DNA of 64,000 nucleotides, taken from contig NZ_POYJ01000012.1 of the NCBI RefSeq assembly GCF_002895435.1, forward strand, positions 124,001 through 188,000, written 5' to 3'. Shown here piece after piece: positions 1 through 9,518 of the stretch. The translations under genes were made by a program, and so were the position numbers. Every line of letters begins with the position of its first letter. Position 1 is the first letter of the stretch. The stretch is from Aquimarina sediminis (GTDB lineage: Bacteria; Bacteroidota; Bacteroidia; Flavobacteriales; Flavobacteriaceae). Under the pieces are notes generated by a model, which was not told the origin of the DNA, ran no database searches, and saw only the letters and a list, made by a program, of their open reading frames with translations.

Positions 1-1
1 A

Positions 2-2695
2 AAACAAGACCTGTATAATTATGCCCTTAAGATTTGTAAAGCTGTAGATTATAATAATATTGGTACCGTAGAGTTTCTGGTAGATGATGATGGAAGTATT
101 TATTTTATAGAGGTAAATCCAAGAGTGCAAGTTGAGCATACAGTTACCGAGATTGTAACAGGAATTGATTTAATTAAAGCACAAGTGTTTATTGCCGGAG
201 GATATAAATTATCGGATAAACAAATCAAAATAGAAAGCCAAGAAAGTCTTAAAACTACCGGTTTTGCATTACAATGTAGAATAACAACAGAAGACCCCGA
301 GAATGATTTTAAACCAGATTATGGAACTATTACAACATATCGTAGTGCTTCAGGGTTCGGAATAAGGTTGGATGCAGGAAGTGTGTATCAAGGAGTAACC
401 ATTTCTCCGTTTTTTGATTCGATGCTGGTTAAGATTTCTGCAAATAGTAGAACTCTGGATGGGGCATGCAGAAAGATGTTAAGAGCGTTATCCGAATTTA
501 GAATACGAGGTGTAAAAACCAATATGCCTTTCTTAGCTAATATCCTTAACCACGAAACGTTTAGAAAAGGAGAAGTAACAGTTAATTTTATTCAGAATAC
601 CAAATCATTATTTGAGGTCAAAGAGTCTCGTAACCGTGCTACCAAATTAGCAACTTTTTTGGGCGATATTATCGTAAATGGTAATGTTGATGTTAAAAAG
701 ATTGACCCAACTAAGACTTTTGTGACACCTGTAGTTCCAAAATTTGATGAGAACGCCGGATATACAAAAGGGACTAAAAATATATTGACAGAGTTAGGAC
801 CCGAAAAGTTTTCAGAATGGTTAAAAAATGAAAAGAAAATTCATTTTACAGACACTACAATGCGTGATGCGCATCAGAGTTTACTGGCAACCAGAATGAG
901 AACATATGATATGCAAAAAGTAGCAGAAGGTTTTGCAAAAAATCACCCCGAAATCTTTAGTATGGAAGTATGGGGTGGAGCTACTTTTGATGTTTGCCTT
1001 CGTTTTCTGAAAGAAAACCCTTGGGAAAGATTACGCTCTTTGCGAAAAGCAATGCCTAATCTATTGCTTCAAATGCTTATAAGAGGATCTAATGGCGTTG
1101 GATATACAGCTTATCCAGATAATTTGATAGGGAAATTTGTAGAACAATCCTGGGAAAATGGCGTAGATGTTTTTAGAATCTTTGATTCATTGAACTGGAT
1201 GAAATCTATTGCTCCTTGTATAGAGCATGTACGAACAAAAACACAAGGGCTAGCGGAGGGGTCTCTGTGTTATACAGGAGATATTTTGGACCCCAAAAGA
1301 ACCAAATACACGCTAGAGTATTATATTCAATTAGCCAAAGATATAGAGAATGCAGGAGCGCATATACTTGGTATCAAAGATATGGCAGGGCTATTAAAAC
1401 CATATGCAGCCTATGAATTGGTCTCGGCATTAAAATCAGAGATCAACATACCTATCCACTTACACACGCATGATACTTCTTCGGTACAATCGGCAACATA
1501 TCTTAAAGCCATTGAGGCAGGAGTAGATGTTGTAGATGTTGCTTTGGGGGGATTATCAGGTTTAACTGCGCAGCCTAATTTTAATGCAATCATAGAAATG
1601 ATGAGGTTTCATGAACGAGAGAATGTAATGAATATTCCCAAATTAAATGAGTATTCTAATTATTGGGAGACCGTTAGAGATTATTACTATGTTTTTGAAT
1701 CAGGACTTAAAGCCGGAACAGGAGAGGTATATCAACATGAAATCCCCGGAGGACAATATTCTAACCTCAAACCACAGGCACAAGGATTAGGGTTGGCAGA
1801 TCGTTTTCATGAAATCACCAAAATGTATGGAGAAGTAAATGAACTGTTTGGAGATATTGTAAAGGTAACGCCAAGTTCTAAAGTTGTTGGAGATATGGCG
1901 CAATATCTGGTAAGTAATAATCTTACTATAGAAGATGTAAAGGAGAGAGGAGATACCATTTCATATCCGCAATCTGTAGTCAGCCTGTTCAAAGGAGAAT
2001 TAGGACAACCGGTAGGCGAATTCCCTAAAGATCTTCAAAAATCAATATTAAAAGATCAAAAGCCATTTACAGACAGGCCAAATGCACATCTAGAACCTGT
2101 TGATTTTGAAACAGAGTTTACGGATTTTGTAAAAGTATTTAAAAAAGGTATGGGAAGAGAGCTTGATATTACAGATTTTCTTTCTTATAAACTATATCCT
2201 AAAGTGTTTACAGGTGCCTATAATCATCACTTAAAATACGGAAACGTGATGACCATACCAACCAAAAACTTTTTTTATGGAATGGAACCTGGAGAAGAAA
2301 TCATTATAAAACTTGAAAAAGGAAAAATTTTACTTATAGAGCTGATATCTGTAGGAAAACCAAATTATGAAGGTAAAGTAACTGTTTTCTTTAAAGTAAA
2401 TGGACAAACAAGAAATGTAGATATACAAGATAACTCTATAAAAATAAATAAAGTAATACATGTAAAAGCTGATAAAGGAGATGCAAAACAGATAGGAGCC
2501 CCTCTGCAAGGATCCCTCTCTTCTATCTTAGTGAAGACAGGTCAGGAGGTTAAGAAAAATGAACCTTTGTTCATTATTGAAGCTATGAAGATGGAGACCA
2601 CTATCACAGCAAATGAAGATGCAACGGTAAAGAAAATATTGCTGAAAGCAGGAACAATGGTTAATGCAGATGATCTAGTTGTAGCTATGAAGTAA
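2..2695 (+). CDS. pyc: Pyruvate carboxylase, 5'-truncated by window edge
   Basis: Biotin-dependent anaplerotic enzyme that carboxylates pyruvate to oxaloacetate in the cytoplasm. The reading frame is open from base 2, so the true start lies outside the window and about 897 residues are visible of a family length near 1150. Visible parts in order: the end of the biotin carboxylase domain with FIEVNPRVQVEHTVTE (nt about 107-154), the carboxyltransferase domain beginning at DTTMRDAHQS (about nt 855) with the LGIKDMAGL lysine that is carbamylated in this family and the HLHTHDT metal ligands, and a C-terminal biotinyl domain with AMKM whose biotin-accepting Lys is codon 2588-2590. The single-chain order BC-CT-BCCP distinguishes it from acetyl-CoA or propionyl-CoA carboxylase subunits. 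A GTG at 125 lies inside the conserved BC motif and is not a start. A hairpin follows the stop codon. Confidence 0.96.
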   Translation, partial: KQDLYNYALKICKAVDYNNIGTVEFLVDDDGSIYFIEVNPRVQVEHTVTEIVTGIDLIKAQVFIAGGYKLSDKQIKIESQESLKTTGFALQCRITTEDPENDFKPDYGTITTYRSASGFGIRLDAGSVYQGVTISPFFDSMLVKISANSRTLDGACRKMLRALSEFRIRGVKTNMPFLANILNHETFRKGEVTVNFIQNTKSLFEVKESRNRATKLATFLGDIIVNGNVDVKKIDPTKTFVTPVVPKFDENAGYTKGTKNILTELGPEKFSEWLKNEKKIHFTDTTMRDAHQSLLATRMRTYDMQKVAEGFAKNHPEIFSMEVWGGATFDVCLRFLKENPWERLRSLRKAMPNLLLQMLIRGSNGVGYTAYPDNLIGKFVEQSWENGVDVFRIFDSLNWMKSIAPCIEHVRTKTQGLAEGSLCYTGDILDPKRTKYTLEYYIQLAKDIENAGAHILGIKDMAGLLKPYAAYELVSALKSEINIPIHLHTHDTSSVQSATYLKAIEAGVDVVDVALGGLSGLTAQPNFNAIIEMMRFHERENVMNIPKLNEYSNYWETVRDYYYVFESGLKAGTGEVYQHEIPGGQYSNLKPQAQGLGLADRFHEITKMYGEVNELFGDIVKVTPSSKVVGDMAQYLVSNNLTIEDVKERGDTISYPQSVVSLFKGELGQPVGEFPKDLQKSILKDQKPFTDRPNAHLEPVDFETEFTDFVKVFKKGMGRELDITDFLSYKLYPKVFTGAYNHHLKYGNVMTIPTKNFFYGMEPGEEIIIKLEKGKILLIELISVGKPNYEGKVTVFFKVNGQTRNVDIQDNSIKINKVIHVKADKGDAKQIGAPLQGSLSSILVKTGQEVKKNEPLFIIEAMKMETTITANEDATVKKILLKAGTMVNADDLVVAMK

Positions 2696-2707
2696 TACAA
2701 GTTTATG

Positions 2708-2739
2708 GACCTACCTGAATCAACTTGAGTAGGTCTTTT
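2708..2739 (+). terminator. Intrinsic terminator after pyc
   Basis: Inverted repeat GACCTAC (2708-2714) / GTAGGTC (2729-2735) followed by TTTTA, 13 nt after the pyruvate carboxylase stop. The stem is short with a 14-nt loop, so it is moderately convincing. Confidence 0.6.
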
Positions 2740-2790
2740 ATAAGATAGTATGTGTGATACTTATATCTTCAAACCTAAGATCGTTTTGCT

Positions 2791-2798
2791 TACTTTTG
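2791..2798 (+). promoter_or_regulatory. -7 box very close to the start of the TPR gene
   Basis: TACTTTTG matches the Bacteroidota TAnnTTTG -7 box and ends 4 nt before the ATG at 2803. I see no TTG at the -33 position. If it is used, the mRNA would be leaderless or nearly so. Confidence 0.4.
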
Positions 2799-2802
2799 CA
2801 CT

Positions 2803-3522
2803 ATGCAGTACTTTTTAATTATCGCCTTACAAGGGTTTTGTGTATATCACGCAATTAAGAATAAAAATAATTATTATTGGTTTTTTGTAATTATGCTTTT
2901 ACCAATCTTAGGAAGTATAATTTACCTTGTTACTCAAGTGTTTAGTAAAAAGGACTTGGATTTGGTTCAAAATGAGATTGTAAGTGTTATTAATCCCACC
3001 AAAAAGGTTCAGGATTTAAGAAAGCAATTGGATTTTGCAGATACCTTTCAGAATAGAGTATATCTTGCCGATGCTTTAGTAGAAATAAAAGACTATACAA
3101 ATGCTATACAGGAGTATGAAATAGCCATTAATGGTAATTATACCGATATCGGTGTGGTTAAAAAACTGATTGGAGGGTACTATCAGCTCGAGGATTATGA
3201 AAAAGTAATTTTTTGTGCAGAAAAAATACAAGACAAACTTGATTTTAAAGGGTCAAGGAGTCAGTTTTTGCATGGATTGTCCCTCGAGAAGATAGGTGCC
3301 GTAGAAAAAGCAGAAGAACATCTAAGACAGATTGATCAAAGGTATTCTAATTATGAAGAGCGATATATACTTGCAAAATTTTTAATTGAAAAAGGGAAAA
3401 TCGAAGATGCTAAAGAAATCTTATCAGAAATTCTGGCAAAATCTCAACACATGTCAAAACCCAACCGAAGTAAATATCGATCTGTCGTTAATGAAGCACA
3501 GAAATTAGTATCTTCTCTTTAA
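2803..3522 (+). CDS. Membrane-anchored TPR protein with PLDc_N-like N-terminus
   Basis: 239-residue protein of unknown specific role. Residues about 1-48 form two hydrophobic segments separated by a short polar turn (KNKNNYYW), resembling the phospholipase D/cardiolipin synthase N-terminal membrane module, but no HKD catalytic motif follows. Residues about 65-235 are helical repeats of TPR type (for example DYTNAIQEYEIAINGNYTD and KAEEHLRQIDQRYSNYEERY), suggesting a membrane-tethered protein-interaction scaffold facing the cytoplasm. It stands alone between a terminator and the SGNH operon. The start is fixed by the ATG just after a TAnnTTTG box. The fold call rests on pattern only. Confidence 0.75.
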   Translation: MQYFLIIALQGFCVYHAIKNKNNYYWFFVIMLLPILGSIIYLVTQVFSKKDLDLVQNEIVSVINPTKKVQDLRKQLDFADTFQNRVYLADALVEIKDYTNAIQEYEIAINGNYTDIGVVKKLIGGYYQLEDYEKVIFCAEKIQDKLDFKGSRSQFLHGLSLEKIGAVEKAEEHLRQIDQRYSNYEERYILAKFLIEKGKIEDAKEILSEILAKSQHMSKPNRSKYRSVVNEAQKLVSSL

Positions 3523-3672
3523 TGCGTTTTTATGATAACTTCAATCACATTAAGAGAGTTGATTTTCTTTTATTATAAATTCAAAGTATACAAGTATAAC
3601 AACTTGCCAAACTGCTTTGTAGTTTAGAAAATCTTTCTATTTTTACAATACATTAACATTTTCCGGGAAATA

Positions 3673-5181
3673 TTGAGAATTAAACCTATCCAAATATCAC
3701 TATTCATTCTATTCGTTTTAGGAGGTTTGTTTGGACTTATGTTTTTAAGTGAAAAAGGAGGAGTAGAAAAAGCTCAAACACAAGATGATGGGTTTTCTTA
3801 TCAAGGAGCTTCTATAAAATATCCTACCTATACTACGTTTTTGGGATTAGAAAAAGATTCATCCTTAACTCGACAGGATGTTCTGGAGGTTACACAAATA
3901 GTCACACCTCTAGATATTGAAACTACAGAAAGTAAAAGTGATAGTACTACCACAGGAGATATTAAACAGTTGCCTGACTTTACTAAAATTGATACGACTC
4001 GACTTGTTAGGATAAAATACCCAGAGAGTAACCCGGATTTTGCAAATGAACTAAGAGAAAAACTATCCTCTAGATCCTGTAGGATTATACATTATGGAGA
4101 TTCTCAGATCGAAGGAGATAGAATAACGGGCTATTTGCGTAATAGACTACAACTTATGTATGGAGGTAGTGGGCCAGGATTTATTCCTGTATTACCTGTA
4201 TACAGGCAAATAAGTGCAGTAGTAGAACCAAGTGAAAATTGGCAGCGATATGCATTTTTTGACCCAACACAAAAGAAATTCTCGCATAAAAAATATGGAG
4301 CTTATCTATCAGTCTCTCGTTTTACAAACTATCAGAAAGAACTTCCCGATAGTCTTGCTATTGATACATTGCCGATCGTTAGGGCTTCTGTAGTAATAGG
4401 TAAATCGAAAAAATCCTATGCAAAATTTAGACGATTTACCAATATTGGGCTACATTATGGTAATTGTAATTTTCCTGTAAAAATATCAGTATTTAATAAT
4501 GGGGCATTAATCCAGGAAGATAACCTTATTGCCGATGGCAAATACCATCAATATAAAATCAGAACGGCCGTAACTCCTACGAATTTAAAAATTGAAGTAG
4601 AAGGTAAAATTAGTGCAGACTTTTATGGATTAACATTAGATGGTAACTCAAAGGTGCAGATTGATAATGTTGCCATGCGTGGAGCATCTGGAACCATTTT
4701 TACCAATGCCAATGCTGCTATTTATAGTCAGATGATGAGGCAGTTAAGTTCCAAAATTGTTATTATGCAATATGGGGGAAATACAATGCCGTATCTCAAG
4801 GATTCGACAGATGTAGAAAATTATACTAAACGAATTGCTTATCAAATAAATTGGATTAAAAGACGAGCAAAAAATACTAATGTTATATTTATTGGTCCTA
4901 CAGATATGTGCCTTCCGGTAAATGGTAAAATGGAAACCTACCCGTTATTGCCATATCTTAATTCTAAATTGTCCGAGACCTGTATGCAAAACAATACTGC
5001 CTATTGGAGTATGTATGACGCGATGGGAGGAAAAGGAGCAATGAAGTTATGGGTAGACGAAAAACTAACTGCCAAAGACTATATGCACTTTACCTGGAAA
5101 GGAACCAAGATTATTTCAGAATTATTTTTTACAGCCCTATACCTTGATCTTAAAGAACCTGAAACCGATGATGATACGTAG
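3673..5181 (+). CDS. SGNH/GDSL-family hydrolase, membrane-anchored (first of pair)
   Basis: 502-residue protein with a single N-terminal hydrophobic segment (ISLFILFVLGGLFGLMFL), so probably anchored to the inner membrane with the enzyme domain in the periplasm. Block I reads IIHYGDSQIEGDR (about residues 137-149) with the candidate nucleophile Ser in GDSQ. A later GGNTMPY resembles block III, and DYMHFTWKG near the C-terminus supplies the usual Asp-x-x-His dyad. Such proteins act as esterases or acetyl-transferring partners on glycans. The only reasonable start is a TTG at 3673 after a purine-rich GGGAAA. It overlaps the next SGNH gene by 14 nt and sits upstream of an MBOAT gene, which suggests a role in polysaccharide O-acetylation. 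The substrate is unknown. Confidence 0.8.
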   Translation: MRIKPIQISLFILFVLGGLFGLMFLSEKGGVEKAQTQDDGFSYQGASIKYPTYTTFLGLEKDSSLTRQDVLEVTQIVTPLDIETTESKSDSTTTGDIKQLPDFTKIDTTRLVRIKYPESNPDFANELREKLSSRSCRIIHYGDSQIEGDRITGYLRNRLQLMYGGSGPGFIPVLPVYRQISAVVEPSENWQRYAFFDPTQKKFSHKKYGAYLSVSRFTNYQKELPDSLAIDTLPIVRASVVIGKSKKSYAKFRRFTNIGLHYGNCNFPVKISVFNNGALIQEDNLIADGKYHQYKIRTAVTPTNLKIEVEGKISADFYGLTLDGNSKVQIDNVAMRGASGTIFTNANAAIYSQMMRQLSSKIVIMQYGGNTMPYLKDSTDVENYTKRIAYQINWIKRRAKNTNVIFIGPTDMCLPVNGKMETYPLLPYLNSKLSETCMQNNTAYWSMYDAMGGKGAMKLWVDEKLTAKDYMHFTWKGTKIISELFFTALYLDLKEPETDDDT

Positions 5182-6448
5182 AAAATTGTTTTTTTGCTTA
5201 TGGCTTTTGTCTTTGCCTTTAATAGCTCAGACATACGTTGTAGACTCCATACAAGATAAATACCCCTTTGTAAACTGGAAAGCCAATACTATTAAAATGG
5301 CAAAAACCTCTCCAGCTTTTAAGGCACTTTTTAAGAAACTAGATACTATTGCCAAAGGGGGAGAAGAGAAATTACATGTTTTTCATATAGGAGGGTCTCA
5401 TATTCAAGCAGATATCTACTCAAATCGTTTGAGATCTTATCTGCAGACAATGAATCCTAATACAAAAGGGCAAAGAGGATTTATCTATCCTTTTAGTATG
5501 GCCAAAACAAACAATCCAGGTAATTATAAGGTAAAATATGATGGGCTATGGAAAGGATATCGATGTTCGGTAAGAAGAGATAGCGTAGCTTGGGGACTAT
5601 CTGGAGTTACCGCCGTATTTAAGGATACTGTATCTAATGTAAAAATAACGGCTAATGGTAATAACTATCACGAAAAGATGTACGATTTTAATAAAATCAG
5701 AATCTTTTATGATAATTGGAGTACGGATTATGAAATATCGTTTAAGGACGATTCATTAATTTCTAATGTTGAAGAAAATAAACAAGCACATTTTATAGAG
5801 TTTACTTTTATTAAAACAGTAGAAGAAATAGAGTTCTGTATTCGTAAGGTAGAAAATACTCCTGATGCCGAATTTTTGATGATGGGTATTGAGTTAATGA
5901 ATGATAATAATGGGATAGAATATACTTCTATTGGAGTCAATGGAGGTAGTTTTTCCTTTTATAACCGATGCCGTTATTTTGAAGAACAATTACTTCTCTA
6001 TACTCCAGATCTATTTATAATCTCTATTGGAACAAATGATGCTTATCACCCAGATTTTAAACCAGAAAAGTATAAAAAATATTATACCGAGTTTATAAAA
6101 TTAATACAAAAAGCAAATCCCAATTGTGCAGTATTGCTTACCGTACCTAATGATTCGTATTACAAAAAGAAATTTCCAAACCCAAGAACACGAATTGCCA
6201 GAAAGGTAATTTATGAGGTTGCCAAAGAGCAAAATATGGCTGTTTGGGATTTTTATGAAATCATGGGAGGTTTTAATTCTTCTCAAAGTTGGTATACTAA
6301 TAAGTTAATGCCCAGAGATCGAATTCATTTTACGGTCAAGGGATATCGAATTAAAGCAGATCTTTTGTTACAAGCATTAGCGAATTCTTGGGAAAACGAA
6401 TTAGAGCTAGAACCAAATTATATTTTGAATCAAATTATTAATGAATAG
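5168..6448 (+). CDS. SGNH/GDSL-family hydrolase, secreted (second of pair)
   Basis: Periplasmic esterase/acyltransferase-like protein of about 426 residues. I choose the ATG at 5168, eight codons inside the longest frame that begins at a TTG, because it places a clean signal peptide (MMIRRKLFFCLWLLSLPLIA) at the N-terminus. Catalytic blocks are visible: HVFHIGGSHIQAD (GGSH with the candidate Ser), a block III-like IISIGTNDAYH, and RDRIHFTVKGY with the Asp/His pair. It is a diverged partner of the preceding SGNH gene rather than a recent copy. Its stop overlaps the MBOAT start by 8 nt, so the three proteins are probably made together. It could deacetylate or transfer acetyl groups, and the sequence does not decide between these. 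Confidence 0.8.
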   Translation: MMIRRKLFFCLWLLSLPLIAQTYVVDSIQDKYPFVNWKANTIKMAKTSPAFKALFKKLDTIAKGGEEKLHVFHIGGSHIQADIYSNRLRSYLQTMNPNTKGQRGFIYPFSMAKTNNPGNYKVKYDGLWKGYRCSVRRDSVAWGLSGVTAVFKDTVSNVKITANGNNYHEKMYDFNKIRIFYDNWSTDYEISFKDDSLISNVEENKQAHFIEFTFIKTVEEIEFCIRKVENTPDAEFLMMGIELMNDNNGIEYTSIGVNGGSFSFYNRCRYFEEQLLLYTPDLFIISIGTNDAYHPDFKPEKYKKYYTEFIKLIQKANPNCAVLLTVPNDSYYKKKFPNPRTRIARKVIYEVAKEQNMAVWDFYEIMGGFNSSQSWYTNKLMPRDRIHFTVKGYRIKADLLLQALANSWENELELEPNYILNQIINE

Positions 6449-8099
6449 ACTTATTGACATATTTTCTTTTTCAGAGGATTCACCATTAATATTTACACAA
6501 GCGAATTTTTGGATATTCTTTGCAGCCTTATATTTTATCTATTCGATAGTGTATCGCAAAAAGGGCTTGAGAAGTGCATATCTTTTTGCTGTAAGTCTAT
6601 TGTTCTATTACAAAACTAGTGGACTTTTTATTGGGATTTTACTGTTTAGTACTGTCAATGACTTCTTTCTTGGTAAAGCTATTTATAATAGCCGGTCCGT
6701 ACTAGTTAAAAAAACGTTGGTAGCAATAAGTGTGATTATCAATTTAGGAACACTTTGCTATTTTAAATATGCTTATTTCTTTACAGATTCATATAATTAT
6801 CTTTTTCAGACGGATTATGAGGTTATTAATTACTTGGCGCAATGGGCTAATACATGGGGAGGAGTTGATTATTTTACTATAGACAAAATTATTCTTCCCG
6901 TAGGGATTTCTTTTTATACTTTCCAGACTATTAGTTACAGTGTAGATATTTATAGAAAACAGATTAAGCCCCTAAAATCAATTATAGATTTTGGTTTCTT
7001 TGTAAGTTTCTTCCCGCAATTGGTAGCAGGACCTATAGTGCGGGCAGCAGATTTTGTACCTCAGATAAGAAAAGAGATCAATATTACCAAAGAAGAATTT
7101 GGAAGAGCTTCTTTTATGATTCTAAAAGGATTGATAAAAAAGATGCTATTTGCTGATTATATCGCTGCTAATTTTATGGACCGTGTATTTGATGTACCCG
7201 AGATGTTTTCTGGATTTACCAATATTATGGCGATGTTTGGGTACTCCTTGCAGATTTATGGTGATTTTTCTGGCTATACAGATATTGCCATTGGGTTGGC
7301 ATTACTAATGGGATATAAGCTCCCTGTTAACTTTAACTCGCCATACAAAGCAATCCATTGTGGTGATTTCTGGAGACGATGGCATATTTCGTTATCCAGC
7401 TGGCTTAAGGATTATCTATATATTCCTATAGGAGGGAACCGTAATGGGACTATTTTTTCATATGCTTTTATACTGATATTTACCTTTTTAGGAGTCTTTG
7501 CTGTGTATGATTATGCGATCGCTCTTTTGGCAGCTTCAGGAGTGGGAGGGATATTGATTATCACTTTGTTTTCGCCAAAACTGGCATGGCATTTTAATAG
7601 AAATGTAAACATTATGATTACTATGCTAATAGGAGGACTATGGCATGGAGCTTCATGGAAATTTGTCATCTGGGGAGGTCTTAATGGATTAGGTGTAGTA
7701 GCCTATAAATATTGGCGTAAAATAAGCCCATATGAGAACTCAAAAGCATGGTATGCATTACTATGGAGAATTGCATTAACCTTTGTGTTTATCACCTTTA
7801 CCCGTATTTATTTTAGAGGAAATAGTATGGATCATATTGATCGCTTTTATCAACAAGTGGTTACCAATATGGACTGGCAAAATGCTTTGGCTGTACTTTG
7901 GGAGTATAGAATAGTTTTTATTGTTATGCTTTTGGGATATATCACACACTGGTTGCCATATAGTACCAAAGATTGGATAGAAAACCTATTTATCAAAAGT
8001 AATTTGGTGATAAAGGCGCTGGTGGTTATGGTAGTGGCAATTATTTGTTATCAAACCTATGCCGCCGATTTTCAACCTTTTATTTATTTCCAGTTCTAA
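6441..8099 (+). CDS. MBOAT family O-acyltransferase (AlgI-like)
   Basis: 552-residue polytopic inner-membrane protein with many hydrophobic helices spread over the whole length. The MBOAT signature is clear: DFWRRWHISLSSWLKDYLYI (about residues 309-328) and GGLWHGASWKFVIWGGLNG with the invariant His (about residues 400-420). Proteins of the AlgI/DltB type pass acetyl groups across the membrane to a periplasmic partner that decorates a polysaccharide or teichoic acid. Here the two SGNH proteins immediately upstream, overlapping in frame-coupled fashion, are the obvious partners, as in the AlgI/AlgJ/AlgX arrangement. No polysaccharide synthase is next to it, so the acceptor glycan cannot be named. 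Confidence 0.92.
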   Translation: MNRLIDIFSFSEDSPLIFTQANFWIFFAALYFIYSIVYRKKGLRSAYLFAVSLLFYYKTSGLFIGILLFSTVNDFFLGKAIYNSRSVLVKKTLVAISVIINLGTLCYFKYAYFFTDSYNYLFQTDYEVINYLAQWANTWGGVDYFTIDKIILPVGISFYTFQTISYSVDIYRKQIKPLKSIIDFGFFVSFFPQLVAGPIVRAADFVPQIRKEINITKEEFGRASFMILKGLIKKMLFADYIAANFMDRVFDVPEMFSGFTNIMAMFGYSLQIYGDFSGYTDIAIGLALLMGYKLPVNFNSPYKAIHCGDFWRRWHISLSSWLKDYLYIPIGGNRNGTIFSYAFILIFTFLGVFAVYDYAIALLAASGVGGILIITLFSPKLAWHFNRNVNIMITMLIGGLWHGASWKFVIWGGLNGLGVVAYKYWRKISPYENSKAWYALLWRIALTFVFITFTRIYFRGNSMDHIDRFYQQVVTNMDWQNALAVLWEYRIVFIVMLLGYITHWLPYSTKDWIENLFIKSNLVIKALVVMVVAIICYQTYAADFQPFIYFQF

Positions 8100-8179
8100 A
8101 ATACTCTTTTCTAAAAGTAAATAGAGCTTAGATAGGGATTTAAGTCACAAACTATTGGAAGCAGTGGGAGGTAAGTTGA

Positions 8180-8482
<303 letters not shown>

Positions 8483-8705
8483 AGAAAAGCGATCGCAGGT
8501 GTGTTGTTTTGTCAATTTTCCCAGTTGAATAGTCTGTCTCCCATGTAGGATAAATTGTCTTTCGTGTTGGATAGATGTTATGAATCCAAAGTATGATTAT
8601 ACCCTCAGATTAGTATAGCTGGTATAAAACTCCTTTTTGATTTTAATAAACTACATTTACTTTCGTCTTTAAAACATTAGTTTACTATAAGAATACAGAT
8701 CTATT

Positions 8706-9359
8706 ATGTTTCAACATATTCATCCCTATGAACCATTTTTTCCAAAAGGAGCTTCAAAACTTATTGTAGGTACGCTGCCACCACCGCGTTTTACAACAGG
8801 AGATTTAAATAAAAAAGATGTTAACTTTTGTTACGGTAGCAGTAATGGGTTATTGTGGCCGGTTTTGGATCGGATATTTGATCTGAATTTGGTTTTTGAA
8901 ACTACAGAATATGCAATTAAACAACGAAAAGACTTCTTAATATCTCGAGGTATTGGAGTTTGTGATATCGTGCATAGCTGTGAACGCCAAAAGATTGATG
9001 CTTCTGATTTAGGAATGCAAAATAGTAAGTTAAGAGATATAATTGGGTATCTGCGACAATACCCCAAAATAGATACTTTGATATTTACCGGAGGGAATAG
9101 TAAAAATGGTCCCGAATATTTTTTTAGAAAACACCTTAAAGGATACGATATGAAACTAGAACTGGTGTCTAATGATATTCCTAGAATACATAAATTTAAT
9201 TTAGAATCTAGAGTTGTCAAAACTGTATCCCTAACAGCTCCATCTGGAGCAGCAAACAGATCTATTGGTAGTTTACAAGAATATAAGTCGATGAAAATTA
9301 AAAATCCCCAATTTAATACCATGGATTTTAGAGTGATGCAGTATCAAGAGTTTTTTTAG
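8706..9359 (+). CDS. Uracil-DNA glycosylase superfamily-like protein
   Basis: 217-residue soluble protein. The N-terminal part has the pattern KLIVGTLPPPRFT, followed by NFCYGSSNGLLWPVLDRIF and RGIGVCDIVHSCERQKIDASD, which resembles the layout of the Mug/UDG-like fold (an N-terminal G-x-x-P-x loop, a G-x-x-N/L-W-P helix and a short G-[VI]-x-D motif). This would make it a base-excision DNA repair enzyme or a relative of one. The C-terminal half (LIFTGGNSKNG, then VSLTAPSGAANRS) fits the second conserved loop (T-x-P-S). The specificity cannot be read from sequence. It has its own upstream gap of 223 nt and no operon partner. An antisense frame over the same region is a shadow. Confidence 0.65.
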   Translation: MFQHIHPYEPFFPKGASKLIVGTLPPPRFTTGDLNKKDVNFCYGSSNGLLWPVLDRIFDLNLVFETTEYAIKQRKDFLISRGIGVCDIVHSCERQKIDASDLGMQNSKLRDIIGYLRQYPKIDTLIFTGGNSKNGPEYFFRKHLKGYDMKLELVSNDIPRIHKFNLESRVVKTVSLTAPSGAANRSIGSLQEYKSMKIKNPQFNTMDFRVMQYQEFF

Positions 9360-9428
9360 GAGCTATAGAATATATTTCTACTTGTAATATTTAATAAAAC
9401 TTTGGGATTTTTCGATACCCGATATAGT

Positions 9429-9436
9429 TATTTTTG
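9429..9436 (+). promoter_or_regulatory. Possible -7 box for the M43 protease gene
   Basis: TATTTTTG fits the TAnnTTTG box, about 82 nt before the ATG at 9519. The nearest upstream TTG (9402-9404) is 24 nt away, longer than the usual spacing, so this is a weak call. Confidence 0.35.
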
Positions 9437-9518
9437 CCTTACGCTGCGCTCTAAATTGAGATCTGGTTTATCGTAGTAAGGGATATAAAAATAAGTATTG
9501 GATTGTAAGGGATTAGGT

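Noticed and set aside
8831..9322. 163-codon minus-strand frame
   Set aside because: It lies wholly inside the UDG-like gene on the opposite strand and shows no recognisable domain. It is a shadow.
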